64,000 nt of DNA from NCBI GenBank assembly GCA_965263375.1, contig OZ253669.1:682001-746000 (forward strand). Direction: 5' to 3'. The notes under the pieces are model-generated. The model worked only from the letters and a program-made list of their open reading frames with translations, was not told where the DNA came from and did not search any database. Origin of the DNA: JAJFFW01 sp965263375 (GTDB lineage: Bacteria; Pseudomonadota; Alphaproteobacteria; Caulobacterales; Parvularculaceae). Below, piece after piece: positions 18,773 through 26,668 of this stretch; position 1 is the stretch's first letter; every line of letters begins with the position of its first letter. The position numbers and the translations under genes are program-made.

Positions 18773-18808
18773 ACGGGAGAAGCAATAAGTGCTTCTCCCG
18801 TTTCTTTT
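18773..18808 (+). terminator. Rho-independent terminator between receptor and aldehyde dehydrogenase
   Basis: ACGGGAGAAGC (18773-18783), loop AATAAGT, GCTTCTCCCGT (18791-18801), then TTCTTTTT. Perfect 11-bp stem. It lies just before the Shine-Dalgarno of the next gene, so read-through may set the level of the dehydrogenase. Confidence 0.88.
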
Positions 18809-18824
18809 TAAAAGGAGTTTTGTC

Positions 18825-20279
18825 ATGGAGCAGGCCAAAGAGTTGTTGCGGACAAAGTCATATGTGAATGGTTCATGGGTTGATGCTGAATCAGGGGCTG
18901 TTTTTTCAGTGCATAACCCGGCGACTGGCGACTTAATAAGCTGTGTTCCCGACATGGGGGCTGCCGATACGAAACGGGCGATTAACGCAGCTTATGAGGC
19001 TTTTTCTTTTTGGCGACACAAGACCGCAAAAGAGCGTTCGCAAATACTTCATCGCTGGCATGACTTAATTATTGAGCACGCTGCCCCCCTTGCAGAGATC
19101 CTGACCCAGGAGCAAGGCAAGCCTTTGGCGGAAGCGAAGGGTGAGGTTTTATATGGTGCGTCATTTATTGAGTGGTTTGCTGAAGAAGCAAAACGCACTT
19201 ATGGCGACATTATCCCTAGTCCTATTGCAGGCTCTAAAATTTCGGTTGTTAAGCAGCCTGTGGGTGTGTGCGCTGCTATTACGCCTTGGAATTTTCCGAT
19301 TGCGATGATCACCAGGAAGGCAGCCCCGGCGCTAGCATCAGGATGTACGATGATCATTAAGCCAGCAGAAGCAACACCTTTCAGCGCTCTGGCCTTGGCC
19401 TATTTGGCGCACCAGGCCGGGCTGCCGCCCGGGGTGTTAAACGTTATTACCGCCAGTCAAGGAGGGGATATTGGCGGGGCATTGATGGCAAGCGACACCG
19501 TCCGTAAAATTTCTTTCACGGGTTCAACGCAAACTGGCAAAATATTGATTCGCCAATCGGCTGACACGGTAAAACGAGTGTCTATGGAATTGGGCGGTAA
19601 CGCTCCTTTCATTGTATTTGATGATGCTGATTTTGACGCGGCGATTAGCGGCGTAATCGCTTCTAAATTCCGTAATGCGGGACAAACTTGTGTTTGTGCG
19701 AATCGGATATTTGTTCATGATACAATGTATAATGAATTTGCCAAGCGATTAAGCGATGAGGTTCGTCGCTTTACTGTCGGTAATGGCATGGACGAACAGG
19801 TAGTGATTGGCCCTTTGATTGATTCCAACGCGGTTGAAAAAATCCGTGCCCATATTGGTGACGCAGAAAAACAAGGTGCGATCATATCTGCTGGGGGGGC
19901 TCCGCACGCTTTAGGTGGTAATTTCTTTCAGCCAACAGTGATTTCAGATGTAACCCCTCAGATGCGGATTGCGTGCGAAGAGACCTTTGGCCCGGTGGCG
20001 CCGCTTATTCGTTTTAACAGCGAAGAGCAAGTTACTGAGTGGGCGAATAATTCCGACGCAGGGTTAGCTGCATATCTGTTCACTAAAGACCATAACCGTG
20101 TGATGCGTATGCCGGAAATGTTAGATTATGGTATGGTTGGCATTAATACGGGGATCATTTCTAATGAAGTTGCTCCCTTTGGCGGTGTTAAACAGTCCGG
20201 GTATGGCCGCGAAGGCTCTCGCTATGGCATCGATGAATATCTGGACCTTAAGTATTTTTGCTATGGTGATCTTGAGTGA
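18825..20279 (+). CDS. gabD: NAD(P)-dependent succinate-semialdehyde dehydrogenase-type aldehyde dehydrogenase
   Basis: 484 residues from the ATG at 18825 (AAAAGGAG upstream; the terminator stem lies in any longer version). ALDH superfamily with Asn156 (TPWNFP), NAD-site GST (FTGSTQTG), general base Glu255 (MELGGNAPF) and nucleophile Cys289 (GQTCVCAN). It ends GVKQSGYGREGSRYGIDEYL, the GabD signature end. Family role: oxidation of succinate semialdehyde or a similar acidic aldehyde. The double Cys near the active site is common in GabD. It is probably cotranscribed with the receptor and would oxidise the aldehyde released by the ThDP enzyme. The true substrate could be another short aldehyde acid. 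Confidence 0.9.
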   Translation: MEQAKELLRTKSYVNGSWVDAESGAVFSVHNPATGDLISCVPDMGAADTKRAINAAYEAFSFWRHKTAKERSQILHRWHDLIIEHAAPLAEILTQEQGKPLAEAKGEVLYGASFIEWFAEEAKRTYGDIIPSPIAGSKISVVKQPVGVCAAITPWNFPIAMITRKAAPALASGCTMIIKPAEATPFSALALAYLAHQAGLPPGVLNVITASQGGDIGGALMASDTVRKISFTGSTQTGKILIRQSADTVKRVSMELGGNAPFIVFDDADFDAAISGVIASKFRNAGQTCVCANRIFVHDTMYNEFAKRLSDEVRRFTVGNGMDEQVVIGPLIDSNAVEKIRAHIGDAEKQGAIISAGGAPHALGGNFFQPTVISDVTPQMRIACEETFGPVAPLIRFNSEEQVTEWANNSDAGLAAYLFTKDHNRVMRMPEMLDYGMVGINTGIISNEVAPFGGVKQSGYGREGSRYGIDEYLDLKYFCYGDLE

Positions 20280-20340
20280 AGCGTTGGGGCTGTCTAGCCC
20301 TACGTCTATGTACCAATTTCTGATTGAGTTTCCGGAACGG

Positions 20341-20665
20341 TTGAAGTGCTCCCGTGTGCCGGACGGACCGCCTCTGGTGATCGACCTTGCTGTTTCAGTG
20401 GCGTCTCGGGGGAAGATTGTTGTGGCACAGAATAATAAACAACCTATCCTTGAAGGTTTGGGCCCTGGGCGAGTCTGGTAATCCGACGACAGACCCCGAT
20501 GAGGCTTTACGCGGTTCGATGATGCCGCTGGGTGATTCAAAGGGTGCGACTCTGGCAATGATGGTCGAGGTTTTAGCAGCCGCATTGACAGGAAGTCACT
20601 TTGGATTTGAGGCAAGCTCTTTGTTTGAAGCAGATGGAGGAGCGCCGAATTTAGGTCAAACCTTC
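20341..20665 (+). pseudogene. Ldh2-type malate/lactate dehydrogenase remnant, frameshifted
   Basis: Two frames together give a C-terminal piece of the Ldh2 (malate/L-lactate/ureidoglycolate dehydrogenase) family. Frame one: GPPLVIDLAVSVASRGKIVVAQ and KQPILEG. Frame two, after a one-base shift near 20456-20462: NPTTDPDEALRGSMMPLGD, then KGATLAMMVEVLAAALTG. The N-terminal half is absent, and the 3' end runs straight into Rhs sequence at about 20661-20668 (PNLGQ then TFPYGE). It is therefore a truncated, broken NAD(P)-dependent dehydrogenase gene. It may once have belonged to the catabolic unit to its left. Confidence 0.8.
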
Positions 20666-21150
20666 CCTTACGGTGAAAGCGGCGCTGAAGGCGACGGTGG
20701 CTTCCCGTTCCGATTTACGGGCCAAAAACTGGACCCTGAAACGGGCTTGTATTATTATAAATCCCGCTATTACGATCCTGAAACAGGGAGGTTCTTACAA
20801 ACAGACCCGATTGGCTATGAGGATCAGATGAACCTCTATGCCTATGTCGCAAATGATCCGGCTAACGCGACCGATCCGACTGGGAAATCAGAATTGTTGA
20901 TGCTATTTATGGCGGTATTTCTGGAGCTGTAGGCGGTTACATCGCATCAGGCAGCGTCAAAGGCGCAATTATTGGGGGTGTTGCCGGTGCAGTTGTACCG
21001 TGGGCTGCAACAGCAGTAGGTGCCGCAGTAGCGATCGGTATAGGTAGCGCCGTTGAGACGGTAATCGTCAACGCAATTGAGGGCGAACAAAATTCCAATG
21101 AGCAACGTTATGAGCCATCTCGTTGCTCGAATCCACACGCAAATTGTTAA
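20662..21150 (+). pseudogene. Rhs core-domain tail with variable C-terminal tip, frameshifted remnant
   Basis: Frame one carries the hallmark Rhs end: FRFTGQKLDPETGLYYY, then SRYYDPETGRFLQTDPIGY, EDQMNLYAYVANDP and DPTG. Near 20885 the frame changes, and the new frame gives DAIYGGISGAVGGYIASGSV and on through a Gly/Ala-rich hydrophobic stretch to a stop at 21148-21150 (CSNPHANC). Intact Rhs proteins are well over a thousand residues and carry a C-terminal toxin after the DPTG-type boundary. Here only the last core repeats remain, fused to an Ldh2 fragment. The hydrophobic tip may be a membrane-acting toxin region or a linker. No start of its own. Confidence 0.8.
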
Positions 21151-21167
21151 ATTGGAGTGGCTGAACT

Positions 21168-21524
21168 TTGGTTGAAACATTGACAGGTTGCGATTTTAGG
21201 AAGGTTCACGAGTTTTTATTTTATCTTCTAAGCGTTGTGATTTTGGTGAGGTTCTTCTTCTCCATTTTGCTCAGAATTGCGGATAAATACACAGGGCTGA
21301 CGAAGCAATTGTTGGCGAACGGGAGTTCAATACCCCTTGTGGCGTTCCTCATGGTTGAGTTGTGGCTTGTCGATGAGAAGATCGTTTTGAGTAGTAATTG
21401 TGCGAACGCGAGAGTCGATCTCACCTCGTTTATTGTATGGGTTGCCGCCTTACTAATCGGGTTCCTGATAAACTACTACTTTTTTGGCGCGCAGCTGCGG
21501 AATAAAGGGTTTTATAAGCGGTAG
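21168..21524 (+). CDS. Small membrane protein, possible Rhs immunity protein
   Basis: 118 residues, TTG start with GGAG about ten bases upstream. Three hydrophobic segments (about 17-38, 52-70 and 86-106) and a basic C-terminus (RNKGFYKR). I do not recognise a family. It starts 18 bases after the end of the Rhs tip, the normal place for the immunity gene of a polymorphic toxin. A membrane immunity protein would suit a hydrophobic toxin tip. This is a positional inference only. Confidence 0.5.
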   Translation: MVETLTGCDFRKVHEFLFYLLSVVILVRFFFSILLRIADKYTGLTKQLLANGSSIPLVAFLMVELWLVDEKIVLSSNCANARVDLTSFIVWVAALLIGFLINYYFFGAQLRNKGFYKR

Positions 21525-21558
21525 CATCGCCGTTTACAAACAGATTGTATAAGTTGGA

Positions 21559-21858
21559 ATGATAGCAAGATATAGCTCTCGACAAACTGAAAATTATATA
21601 ACGGACAGTAGATGGAAGGTTTTTATCTCGACAGCAAAGGAATTTTGGGGAGGATACATCCCAAAGTTATTCTTGATTGTTTTACCCCTATCCTTAGGAG
21701 TTGGATTGTATAGACAGGGCTGGGTTGTTGCAGCGATTATTGATGGAATTTTATTCACGATAATCTTCATGTCGGGAATTATCATATTGTGCGTTGGCTT
21801 TGCATTGCACATTGCGATAATTTATCGAAAAGACAAAAGCTACAACAAGAAACCGTAA
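21559..21858 (+). CDS. Small two-span membrane protein, unknown function
   Basis: 99 residues, ATG at 21559, weak ribosome binding site. Two hydrophobic segments (about 36-54 and 57-88) with charged ends (RKDKSYNKKP). No family recognised. It is the second of three small membrane protein genes in a row behind the Rhs remnant, and is followed by the first copy of a 44-bp direct repeat. The order fits a set of orphan immunity genes, but a shared ancestry cannot be shown by eye. Confidence 0.45.
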   Translation: MIARYSSRQTENYITDSRWKVFISTAKEFWGGYIPKLFLIVLPLSLGVGLYRQGWVVAAIIDGILFTIIFMSGIIILCVGFALHIAIIYRKDKSYNKKP

Positions 21859-21868
21859 CTTTGGTAGA

Positions 21869-21912
21869 GACGGCAAGATAAAGAGAAACTAGTTTTTGGC
21901 ACCAAGTGTCTA
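21869..21912. repeat. Direct repeat, copy 1, behind small membrane gene
   Basis: GACGGCAAGATAAAG followed by a less conserved part with TTTTTGG. It resembles 22176-22218 (first 15 bases identical, about 70% overall). The copies lie after two successive small membrane genes, as expected for cassettes duplicated together with their ends. Confidence 0.6.
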
Positions 21913-21949
21913 CTATCTCATTCATAATGCTGATTTTTGGGGCAAAGGA

Positions 21950-22177
21950 ATGCAAATACTGACCAGATCAATCGTAATGGCTTTGCTTGTAACGCTTTTC
22001 GTAGGTGTTTTACCGGTAGCGCTCTTAATGGGATATTTTGTAATTATTGAGGGGAAAGAACTTGGTTTTGCAAACTTTGCATTGCTAAGCGCTCTGTTTG
22101 GCAGTGTTTTCCTTATTTTTTTCATCGCTTATTTGTTTCAGAAAAAAAGTAAGCGCAGATGCGAAGGTTTGCGATGA
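21950..22177 (+). CDS. Small two-span membrane protein, unknown function
   Basis: 75 residues from the ATG at 21950 (GGGG nine bases upstream); an in-frame ATG at 21896 would give 93 residues but lies in the repeat. Two hydrophobic segments (about 5-32 and 42-62) and a basic end (KKSKRRCEGLR). Unrecognised. It is the third small membrane gene in tandem after the Rhs tail and is followed by repeat copy 2. Possible orphan immunity protein. Confidence 0.42.
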   Translation: MQILTRSIVMALLVTLFVGVLPVALLMGYFVIIEGKELGFANFALLSALFGSVFLIFFIAYLFQKKSKRRCEGLR

Positions 22178-22218
22178 CGGCAAGATAAAGCGAACTCCGA
22201 TTTTGGTGCAAATGTTCA
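22176..22218. repeat. Direct repeat, copy 2, behind small membrane gene
   Basis: GACGGCAAGATAAAG then CGAACTCC and TTTTGGTGCAAATG. It matches 21869-21912 at its start and loosely afterwards. It overlaps the stop codon of the preceding gene. Confidence 0.6.
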
Positions 22219-22221
22219 CTA

Positions 22222-23081
22222 AGCATTCGGCTAACTGCGTTGCTACACAACGGTTTAGCCTCATTCTGCACAAGGTTTTTGGGGTCCCCCCTTGCACTAT
22301 TTTAGATGGTGGAAAGTGCCCCCTTGGTGACAACTAGCGCCAGTTTTCTTTCTACGGAAGTTATGGTGTTGCGATTCTCCTTTGGGGCGAGTTGTCGGCT
22401 CCTGCCGGAGTCTTTTTCACCTAAATTTGATCCACCGGATCAAATGTTTTGCTACGCAAACCGGCTCCAAATTGTACATGGTTCGCGTTTGAGGCTTGAG
22501 CGCGCTTTAGAAAACACGAGTCGCGGGAGTGTCCCGTTCACGATTGCGGGCAACGTCCTGCAAAAATCTGCAATTTGTTGCATTACCCATACGGAACCTT
22601 GATATTTTTACCCTGTACGGATTGTCGTTCGCGTGGTGAGATGCCCGTTGGCGAAGGCCAACAAACGGCAAGTTCGTGTCGCGTGGTAATGGTGACGAAA
22701 CCCCGTTGACGCAGCCATCTTCTATGCAACCATAATCTTGCTTCCGGTGGGATGCGGAAATCATACAAGGGAGATGTCATAATCCACACGGTATAGATAT
22801 AGGCAAAGCGCAAAGGCGGGAACTCGGTCACTGCGCGCGAGCCGTGTTTTGTTTCCGATCATTGATATCGCGTATCGCGGACTTGGTAGTCACTTGATGA
22901 AGGTGCTGCTGTCTGTGCCCTTAAAACGCGGCCACAGCGACGCTTCCAGTCTTCTCGGCATGTTCAAGGATCCGTTTTTGACGTAGCATCCACGTTCAAC
23001 TGCATTCTTGGCAAAGCCTCCTTTGGCTATCAAATCAAGCTAAAGGCAGCCCGCGAATAAGTACATTCCTACGTTGGTAAA
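22222..23081. other. Gene-poor stretch at the right end of the 14-kb block
   Basis: No gene recognised on either strand. Short open frames exist (for example minus strand 22507-22764), but none has a convincing start or known domain. GC-rich runs and broken frames suggest decayed mobile or phage-like sequence. It ends at the integration-arm repeat. Confidence 0.35.
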
Positions 23082-23220
23082 TTTTTGGTACACTTTTTAG
23101 CTGGCTTTATGCGGACGGCTATGGACAGGTATTGAAGGCTTCAATACACACCACCAGCAATTCGGCGGTTTTTCCAACGGCTGTGGACGTCTACGGACGG
23201 TTATGGAAAACTCCGTTCTG
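23082..23220. repeat. Integration-arm repeat, copy 2
   Basis: 139 bp, ungapped match to 8665-8803 at roughly 80%. It contains TTTTTGGTACA and GGCTATGGACAGGTAT and ends GTTCTG immediately before a tRNA-Tyr fragment, as in copy 1. The divergence suggests two related but separate integration events, not a recent duplication. Confidence 0.75.
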
Positions 23221-23274
23221 ACTGTAAATCTGCCCGCTTCGGCGTGCGCTGGTTCGAATCCAGCCCCCTCCGAC
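23221..23274 (+). repeat. tRNA-Tyr 3'-half fragment (attachment-site footprint 2)
   Basis: ACTGTAAATCTGCCCGC, then TTCGGCGTGCG in the variable arm where copies 1 and 3 have ATTGCGTACG, then the same GGTTCGAATCCAGCCCCCTC, ending CGACA instead of CACCA. The differing variable arm and damaged acceptor end show an older or foreign-allele footprint. No tRNA 5' half is present. Confidence 0.85.
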
Positions 23275-23591
23275 ATTTGCTAAGTCTGTGATATTAAATG
23301 GAATAAATTATCAGAGCAAGTATCTGTGTACGCTTTGTTAAACTAGCAGACTATAAAGAATCTACATTCTTATTTCTTCAGTGGTGATTATTTATCCGAT
23401 TTCGTCAATTTATTGCAATAACTGAATTTTATTGAACCCCAGTAATGCTGACTGTATCTCAATTGATGATATTTTCTGCGGCACACTTGTTACACACTTT
23501 TTGTGTCATTCGAGCCGTACTGCAAACCGCAAAATTGCCTTCGCGTTTTTTAAAAGGTTATGAGCACAAAGCGCAAAGTGAATAGGCGAGT
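23275..23591. other. AT-rich intergenic region with arm-type direct repeat
   Basis: No gene recognised. CACACTTGTTACACACTT at 23482-23499 recurs with one change at 25052-25069, on the other side of the AlkB/methyltransferase pair. Confidence 0.5.
23482..23499. repeat. 18-bp direct repeat flanking AlkB-methyltransferase pair, copy 1
   Basis: CACACTTGTTACACACTT; the second copy, CACACTTGTGACACACTT, is at 25052-25069 (17 of 18 identical, same orientation). Spacing and position suit recombinase arm sites. Confidence 0.6.
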
Positions 23592-24200
23592 TTAGGCAGA
23601 ACGGTTGACTTGTCGGAATGTAACCGAAACGCGTCTGTCCCTAAGGGTTCGAGCACCGTTGATTAAATCTGACTTCCTTGCGGGAATGGCATGCCGCCAT
23701 TTATAACGTGCGTCGTCTCTTAGGATCAGCAAACTACGCGGCGGTAGTGTTAGGATCGCTTTGTCTTCAGTTTCAACTTGTGTAAACGCCATCTGACAAG
23801 TTGAACCGAGGCTTAGGGATGCGATCGTGTCGGCAAAACAAGGAACGCAGTCAATATGTGGGGCGATGCCTTGACCGGGGCGGTACTCGTTAATGATTGC
23901 CTGATCTACAGATTTATTAAATATCTTCTGTTCACTGATCCTGAAGATTGCAAAATCTATCCAGGAGGGCAGAGCGCCCAAGTAACTATTTTCAGAAATC
24001 GTCCGGGCTTTATAGTCATAGCGATAGCCATAATGTTGTACACGGCGTTTAAGCTGAGTCGACCAAAATTGTTCATCAATATTGTTTAGAAGCCGATTTT
24101 CTTCTGTTTTAGTAATAAATTCAGGGAGGAGCGTTAAGCCCTCGATTTTAAACGGCATAGCTTGCGCCGGGGTTGGTTTATGTCCAAACAGATCGTTCAT
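23592..24200 (-). CDS. AlkB-type 2-oxoglutarate/Fe(II) dioxygenase
   Basis: 202 residues from the ATG at 24200, which overlaps the stop of the methyltransferase gene (ATGA). Iron ligands His115, Asp117 (APHIDCVP) and His170 (KWRHAIP); the 2-oxoglutarate arginine pair lies in RRVSVTFR (R190, R196). The nucleotide-recognition lid region includes YGYRYDYKAR (57-66). Family role: oxidative removal of N-linked methyl groups (1meA, 3meC, 3meU/T) from DNA or RNA. It is shorter than typical AlkB because the N-terminal extension is reduced. Coupling to a predicted RNA methyltransferase suggests a writer/eraser or modification-repair unit. Confidence 0.9.
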   Translation of the reverse strand: MNDLFGHKPTPAQAMPFKIEGLTLLPEFITKTEENRLLNNIDEQFWSTQLKRRVQHYGYRYDYKARTISENSYLGALPSWIDFAIFRISEQKIFNKSVDQAIINEYRPGQGIAPHIDCVPCFADTIASLSLGSTCQMAFTQVETEDKAILTLPPRSLLILRDDARYKWRHAIPARKSDLINGARTLRDRRVSVTFRQVNRSA

Positions 24201-24904
24201 GACTTTTGGAAAACCCACGTGCAAAATTTATTATGGTCCGATAACGCGCTATCCTCATCATGAGTATTCGTATGTGTGTATCCGTTGAAACTCGAAGGAT
24301 AAAATCTGTAAACGGTTGGTTCTTGAAAGCCGCTTTTTTCGGCTGCTAGGGGGAATTGAAAAGCGCCGCGCCAATGCGGCCTATCGACAGATGAAATTAA
24401 CACCAGGCCATTTTTATCTAGAATATTTGTTGCTGACATTAGAAATTTTTTGACCAGCATATGATTGGGATTGCGCCTATATTTGGGATCGCGGCTGGCG
24501 ACGTTTGGAAAGTTAAAAATAATAGTACTGAAATTTGAATGTGGGAAATGATGCTCAAGGCGTGTTGCATCAATGCCATGATGAACAGAGGCATCTAGCA
24601 TTCGTAGCTGTGAAGCGTTTTTTTCACCTTCTTCCGTCAGCTTTGCAGCGCGCTCAAAAGTTGTCGCCGTTATAAACCGGCTTTTGATATTGCGATCAAT
24701 CGCAAAATGCAGAGAGAAGCTTAAGTTTCCTTCGCCAACGAATAATGTCGGACCCTTGTCGATTTGTTTATGAAAGTTGAAAGGCTGCGAGCGTACTTCA
24801 ACAATGTTCTTTAAGTCAAAAAAGAACGTCGTTAGCAATAACTCGTCGTTTTCGAGGCCGTTAAAGGGATGTTGAACAGGTAAGCTATTTTGATCGATTA
24901 GCAT
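24197..24904 (-). CDS. DUF2431 (Bmt5-like) class I SAM methyltransferase
   Basis: 235 residues from the ATG at 24904, chosen because GGAG lies nine bases upstream; a TTG at 24913 is too close. Motif I VGEGNLSF (56-63), motif IV-like IIFNFPNV (128-135) and the C-terminal SFNGYTHTNTHDEDSA (205-220) are hallmarks of DUF2431, the family of yeast Bmt5, which makes m3U in 25S rRNA. Bacterial members are uncommon and uncharacterised as far as I know. It is the first gene of a two-gene operon with AlkB. The nucleic acid target is unknown. Confidence 0.85.
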   Translation of the reverse strand: MLIDQNSLPVQHPFNGLENDELLLTTFFFDLKNIVEVRSQPFNFHKQIDKGPTLFVGEGNLSFSLHFAIDRNIKSRFITATTFERAAKLTEEGEKNASQLRMLDASVHHGIDATRLEHHFPHSNFSTIIFNFPNVASRDPKYRRNPNHMLVKKFLMSATNILDKNGLVLISSVDRPHWRGAFQFPLAAEKSGFQEPTVYRFYPSSFNGYTHTNTHDEDSALSDHNKFCTWVFQKS

Positions 24905-25051
24905 TTTATGCAACTCCGTGGAATTGCCTTAGCATAAGGCCAATCTAAAGGGGGAGGATAAGTTTTGTAGAATCTTTTGTGGCCTCTGTCGCGTTCACAT
25001 TAATTGGAATCTTTCATTTCGAGATTTCGTTTTTGAAAGAAGCTAGTTTTC

Positions 25052-25069
25052 CACACTTGTGACACACTT
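25052..25069. repeat. 18-bp direct repeat flanking AlkB-methyltransferase pair, copy 2
   Basis: CACACTTGTGACACACTT, matching 23482-23499 at 17 of 18 positions, 58 bases before the third tRNA-Tyr fragment. Confidence 0.6.
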
Positions 25070-25126
25070 AAAAAAATGGATTTGGAAATGTGAGCAAAAA
25101 CAATTGGGCAGAGCGTCTATGTGGAA

Positions 25127-25180
25127 ACTGTAAATCTGCCCGCATTGCGTACGCTGGTTCGAATCCAGCCCCCTCCACCA
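25127..25180 (+). repeat. tRNA-Tyr 3'-half fragment (attachment-site footprint 3)
   Basis: Identical over 54 bases to copy 1 (ACTGTAAATCTGCCCGC through CCCCCTCCACCA). The preceding sequence (GTCTATGTGGAA) is not a tRNA 5' half and not the 139-bp arm repeat of copies 1 and 2. Together with 23221 it brackets a block of about 1.9 kb. Confidence 0.88.
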
Positions 25181-25294
25181 TTCGTTTCGATCCGGCCAAT
25201 TTCAAGATTGCTCCTCGTAAGTGTGTGAGGGGCAAGTGAGGTTTTTTGATTAAGGCGGATTGCTCGTTCATCCTAGTCCATCAAGGGAGCGAAG

Positions 25295-25390
25295 ATGAAA
25301 CAGAAATCCGGGCCGCATGGTGGGACGGATACGTCCTGCGCCGAACAGCACGTATAGAACATACGCCGCGCAACGCGGAAGAAGTACTCG
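25295..25390 (+). pseudogene. IS3-family orfA N-terminal trace
   Basis: Reads MKQKSGPHGGTDTSCAEQHV, a TAG stop, then NIRRATRKKYS. IS3-group orfA proteins commonly start with a GPQ/GPH segment followed by VKDIRRATRKHYS, so this looks like their first 30 residues with a stop in place of Val-Lys. The helix-turn-helix part is absent. It is short, so the call is tentative. Confidence 0.45.
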
Positions 25391-25671
25391 ACAGTCTCAA
25401 GTTATTTGATGACGGACAGTGATAAATTAGGAAAGATTTTTAATGATCCGGTTTTCGGTAACGACGCGCTTAAAGCGGGATGGGAAAAATTTTCTTCAGA
25501 AATTCCCTGATCATGTGGCGCTCATGATTAAGCGGTGTTGAGAATTTCGGACAAGCGTTCTTGCTGCTCGCGCTGTTTTCTCCGGATTTTCCGCCATCAA
25601 CTTTTTCAAGTTCAGAATTTTCCATTTGATAGCCGGCAGGTCCGCGGCTTGCGGCAGTCCGATCAGAGGTT
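25391..25671. other. Intergenic region, nothing recognised
   Basis: No supported gene; the short frames overlap the end of the AraC gene on the other strand. Composition becomes GC-richer from here to about 28.9 kb. Confidence 0.35.
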
Positions 25672-26526
25672 TTACGACAGCCTTTTCCATTCAGAGGGCG
25701 CGCACCCCACAAAACGCTTGAAGGCGGCCGAGAATTTGCTTGGATTTGTATATCCAACGAAGAGCGCCGTCTCGGTCGCAGGTGTGCCGACGGCAAGCAA
25801 CGCCTTGGCTGACTCCATTCGTCGCGCCGTCATATAGGCATAAGGAGCCAATCCAATGGTCGCTTGTAGCGCTTTGGTGAAGCGATTGGGCGACATGCTT
25901 ACTAAATCTGAAAGATCGGCGACGCGGATGTTATTCGCCAGGTTGGCGTCTATGAAGTCACGCACAATCTCCATTTCCCTCCGGCTTAATTTATTGGCCG
26001 AATATGATACATGCGGCTTTCCTCCAAGTGTTAGGGCGCGCTGTAGAATGATTTCCACACCGTGTTCAATGAATGCGCTTGAGCTGGCGTGGAATTCGGC
26101 CGATGACCAAAGCGCGACAAGAACCGAACGTATGACATCGTCCTCAAGGACGTGGGCTGGATGATCCTTTTGAAGCGCCCACTTGGCAAGTGCGGAATGC
26201 TCCGCCTGGGATGAGGACAGATCAATGGCCAAGCCGATCATGTCGACATCGGGAGTGGCAATTTCAGAATCGTCATCTGGCGCCGTAAGGAGTAATCCGC
26301 CCTGGCGCCAACGAAATTGAGATTCACCGTTGCCGGAGCGGTATCTGATTGAGCCGCCATCGGACATACACATACCCAGCTTCAGGTGCTGGCCCGGCTG
26401 CAACTCGCCTTCGTGCGCGGCGAAGAAGGACCGCATAAGCGTCACTGATTGGTCCGCACTTGTGAAAACGGAGCTTCGCGGGGCGTATTTGAGCAGCGCG
26501 TCTTCAAGTCCTCGAGCGCGGTTCAT
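25672..26526 (-). CDS. AraC family transcriptional regulator
   Basis: 284 residues. C-terminal AraC/XylS DNA-binding domain (about 180-284): IRVADLSDLVSMSPNRFTKALQ (first HTH), then PYAYMTARRMESAKALL and ATETALFVGYTNPSKFSAAFKRF (second HTH), with G and PSEW at the usual places. The N-terminal 170 residues lack a clear sugar-binding cupin signature and show GMCMSDGGSIRYRSG. It is divergent from a TonB receptor gene 142 bases away and probably controls it, as in AraC-receptor pairs for iron chelates or small organics. Higher GC than its neighbours suggests a separate origin. Confidence 0.92.
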   Translation of the reverse strand: MNRARGLEDALLKYAPRSSVFTSADQSVTLMRSFFAAHEGELQPGQHLKLGMCMSDGGSIRYRSGNGESQFRWRQGGLLLTAPDDDSEIATPDVDMIGLAIDLSSSQAEHSALAKWALQKDHPAHVLEDDVIRSVLVALWSSAEFHASSSAFIEHGVEIILQRALTLGGKPHVSYSANKLSRREMEIVRDFIDANLANNIRVADLSDLVSMSPNRFTKALQATIGLAPYAYMTARRMESAKALLAVGTPATETALFVGYTNPSKFSAAFKRFVGCAPSEWKRLS

Positions 26527-26668
26527 TTAATCCTCATCATCTACAATCGTTACGCTATAACGTCACTTTTTTATCCGGAACAGAGCAATCGGATGAAACG
26601 GAGTGGCGGGCGCCCATCATTACCAATAGTACGCGGATGCGAATGAATTGCAAATATGGAGATAGGGT

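Noticed and set aside
22507..22831. Minus-strand frames of about 80 codons in the gene-poor end of the block
   Set aside because: No start signal, overlapping each other in different frames, no known domain.
25068..25271. 67-codon minus-strand frame containing VEGAGFEPAYAMRADLQF
   Set aside because: This is the well-known false protein produced by translating the antisense of a tRNA-Tyr 3' end.
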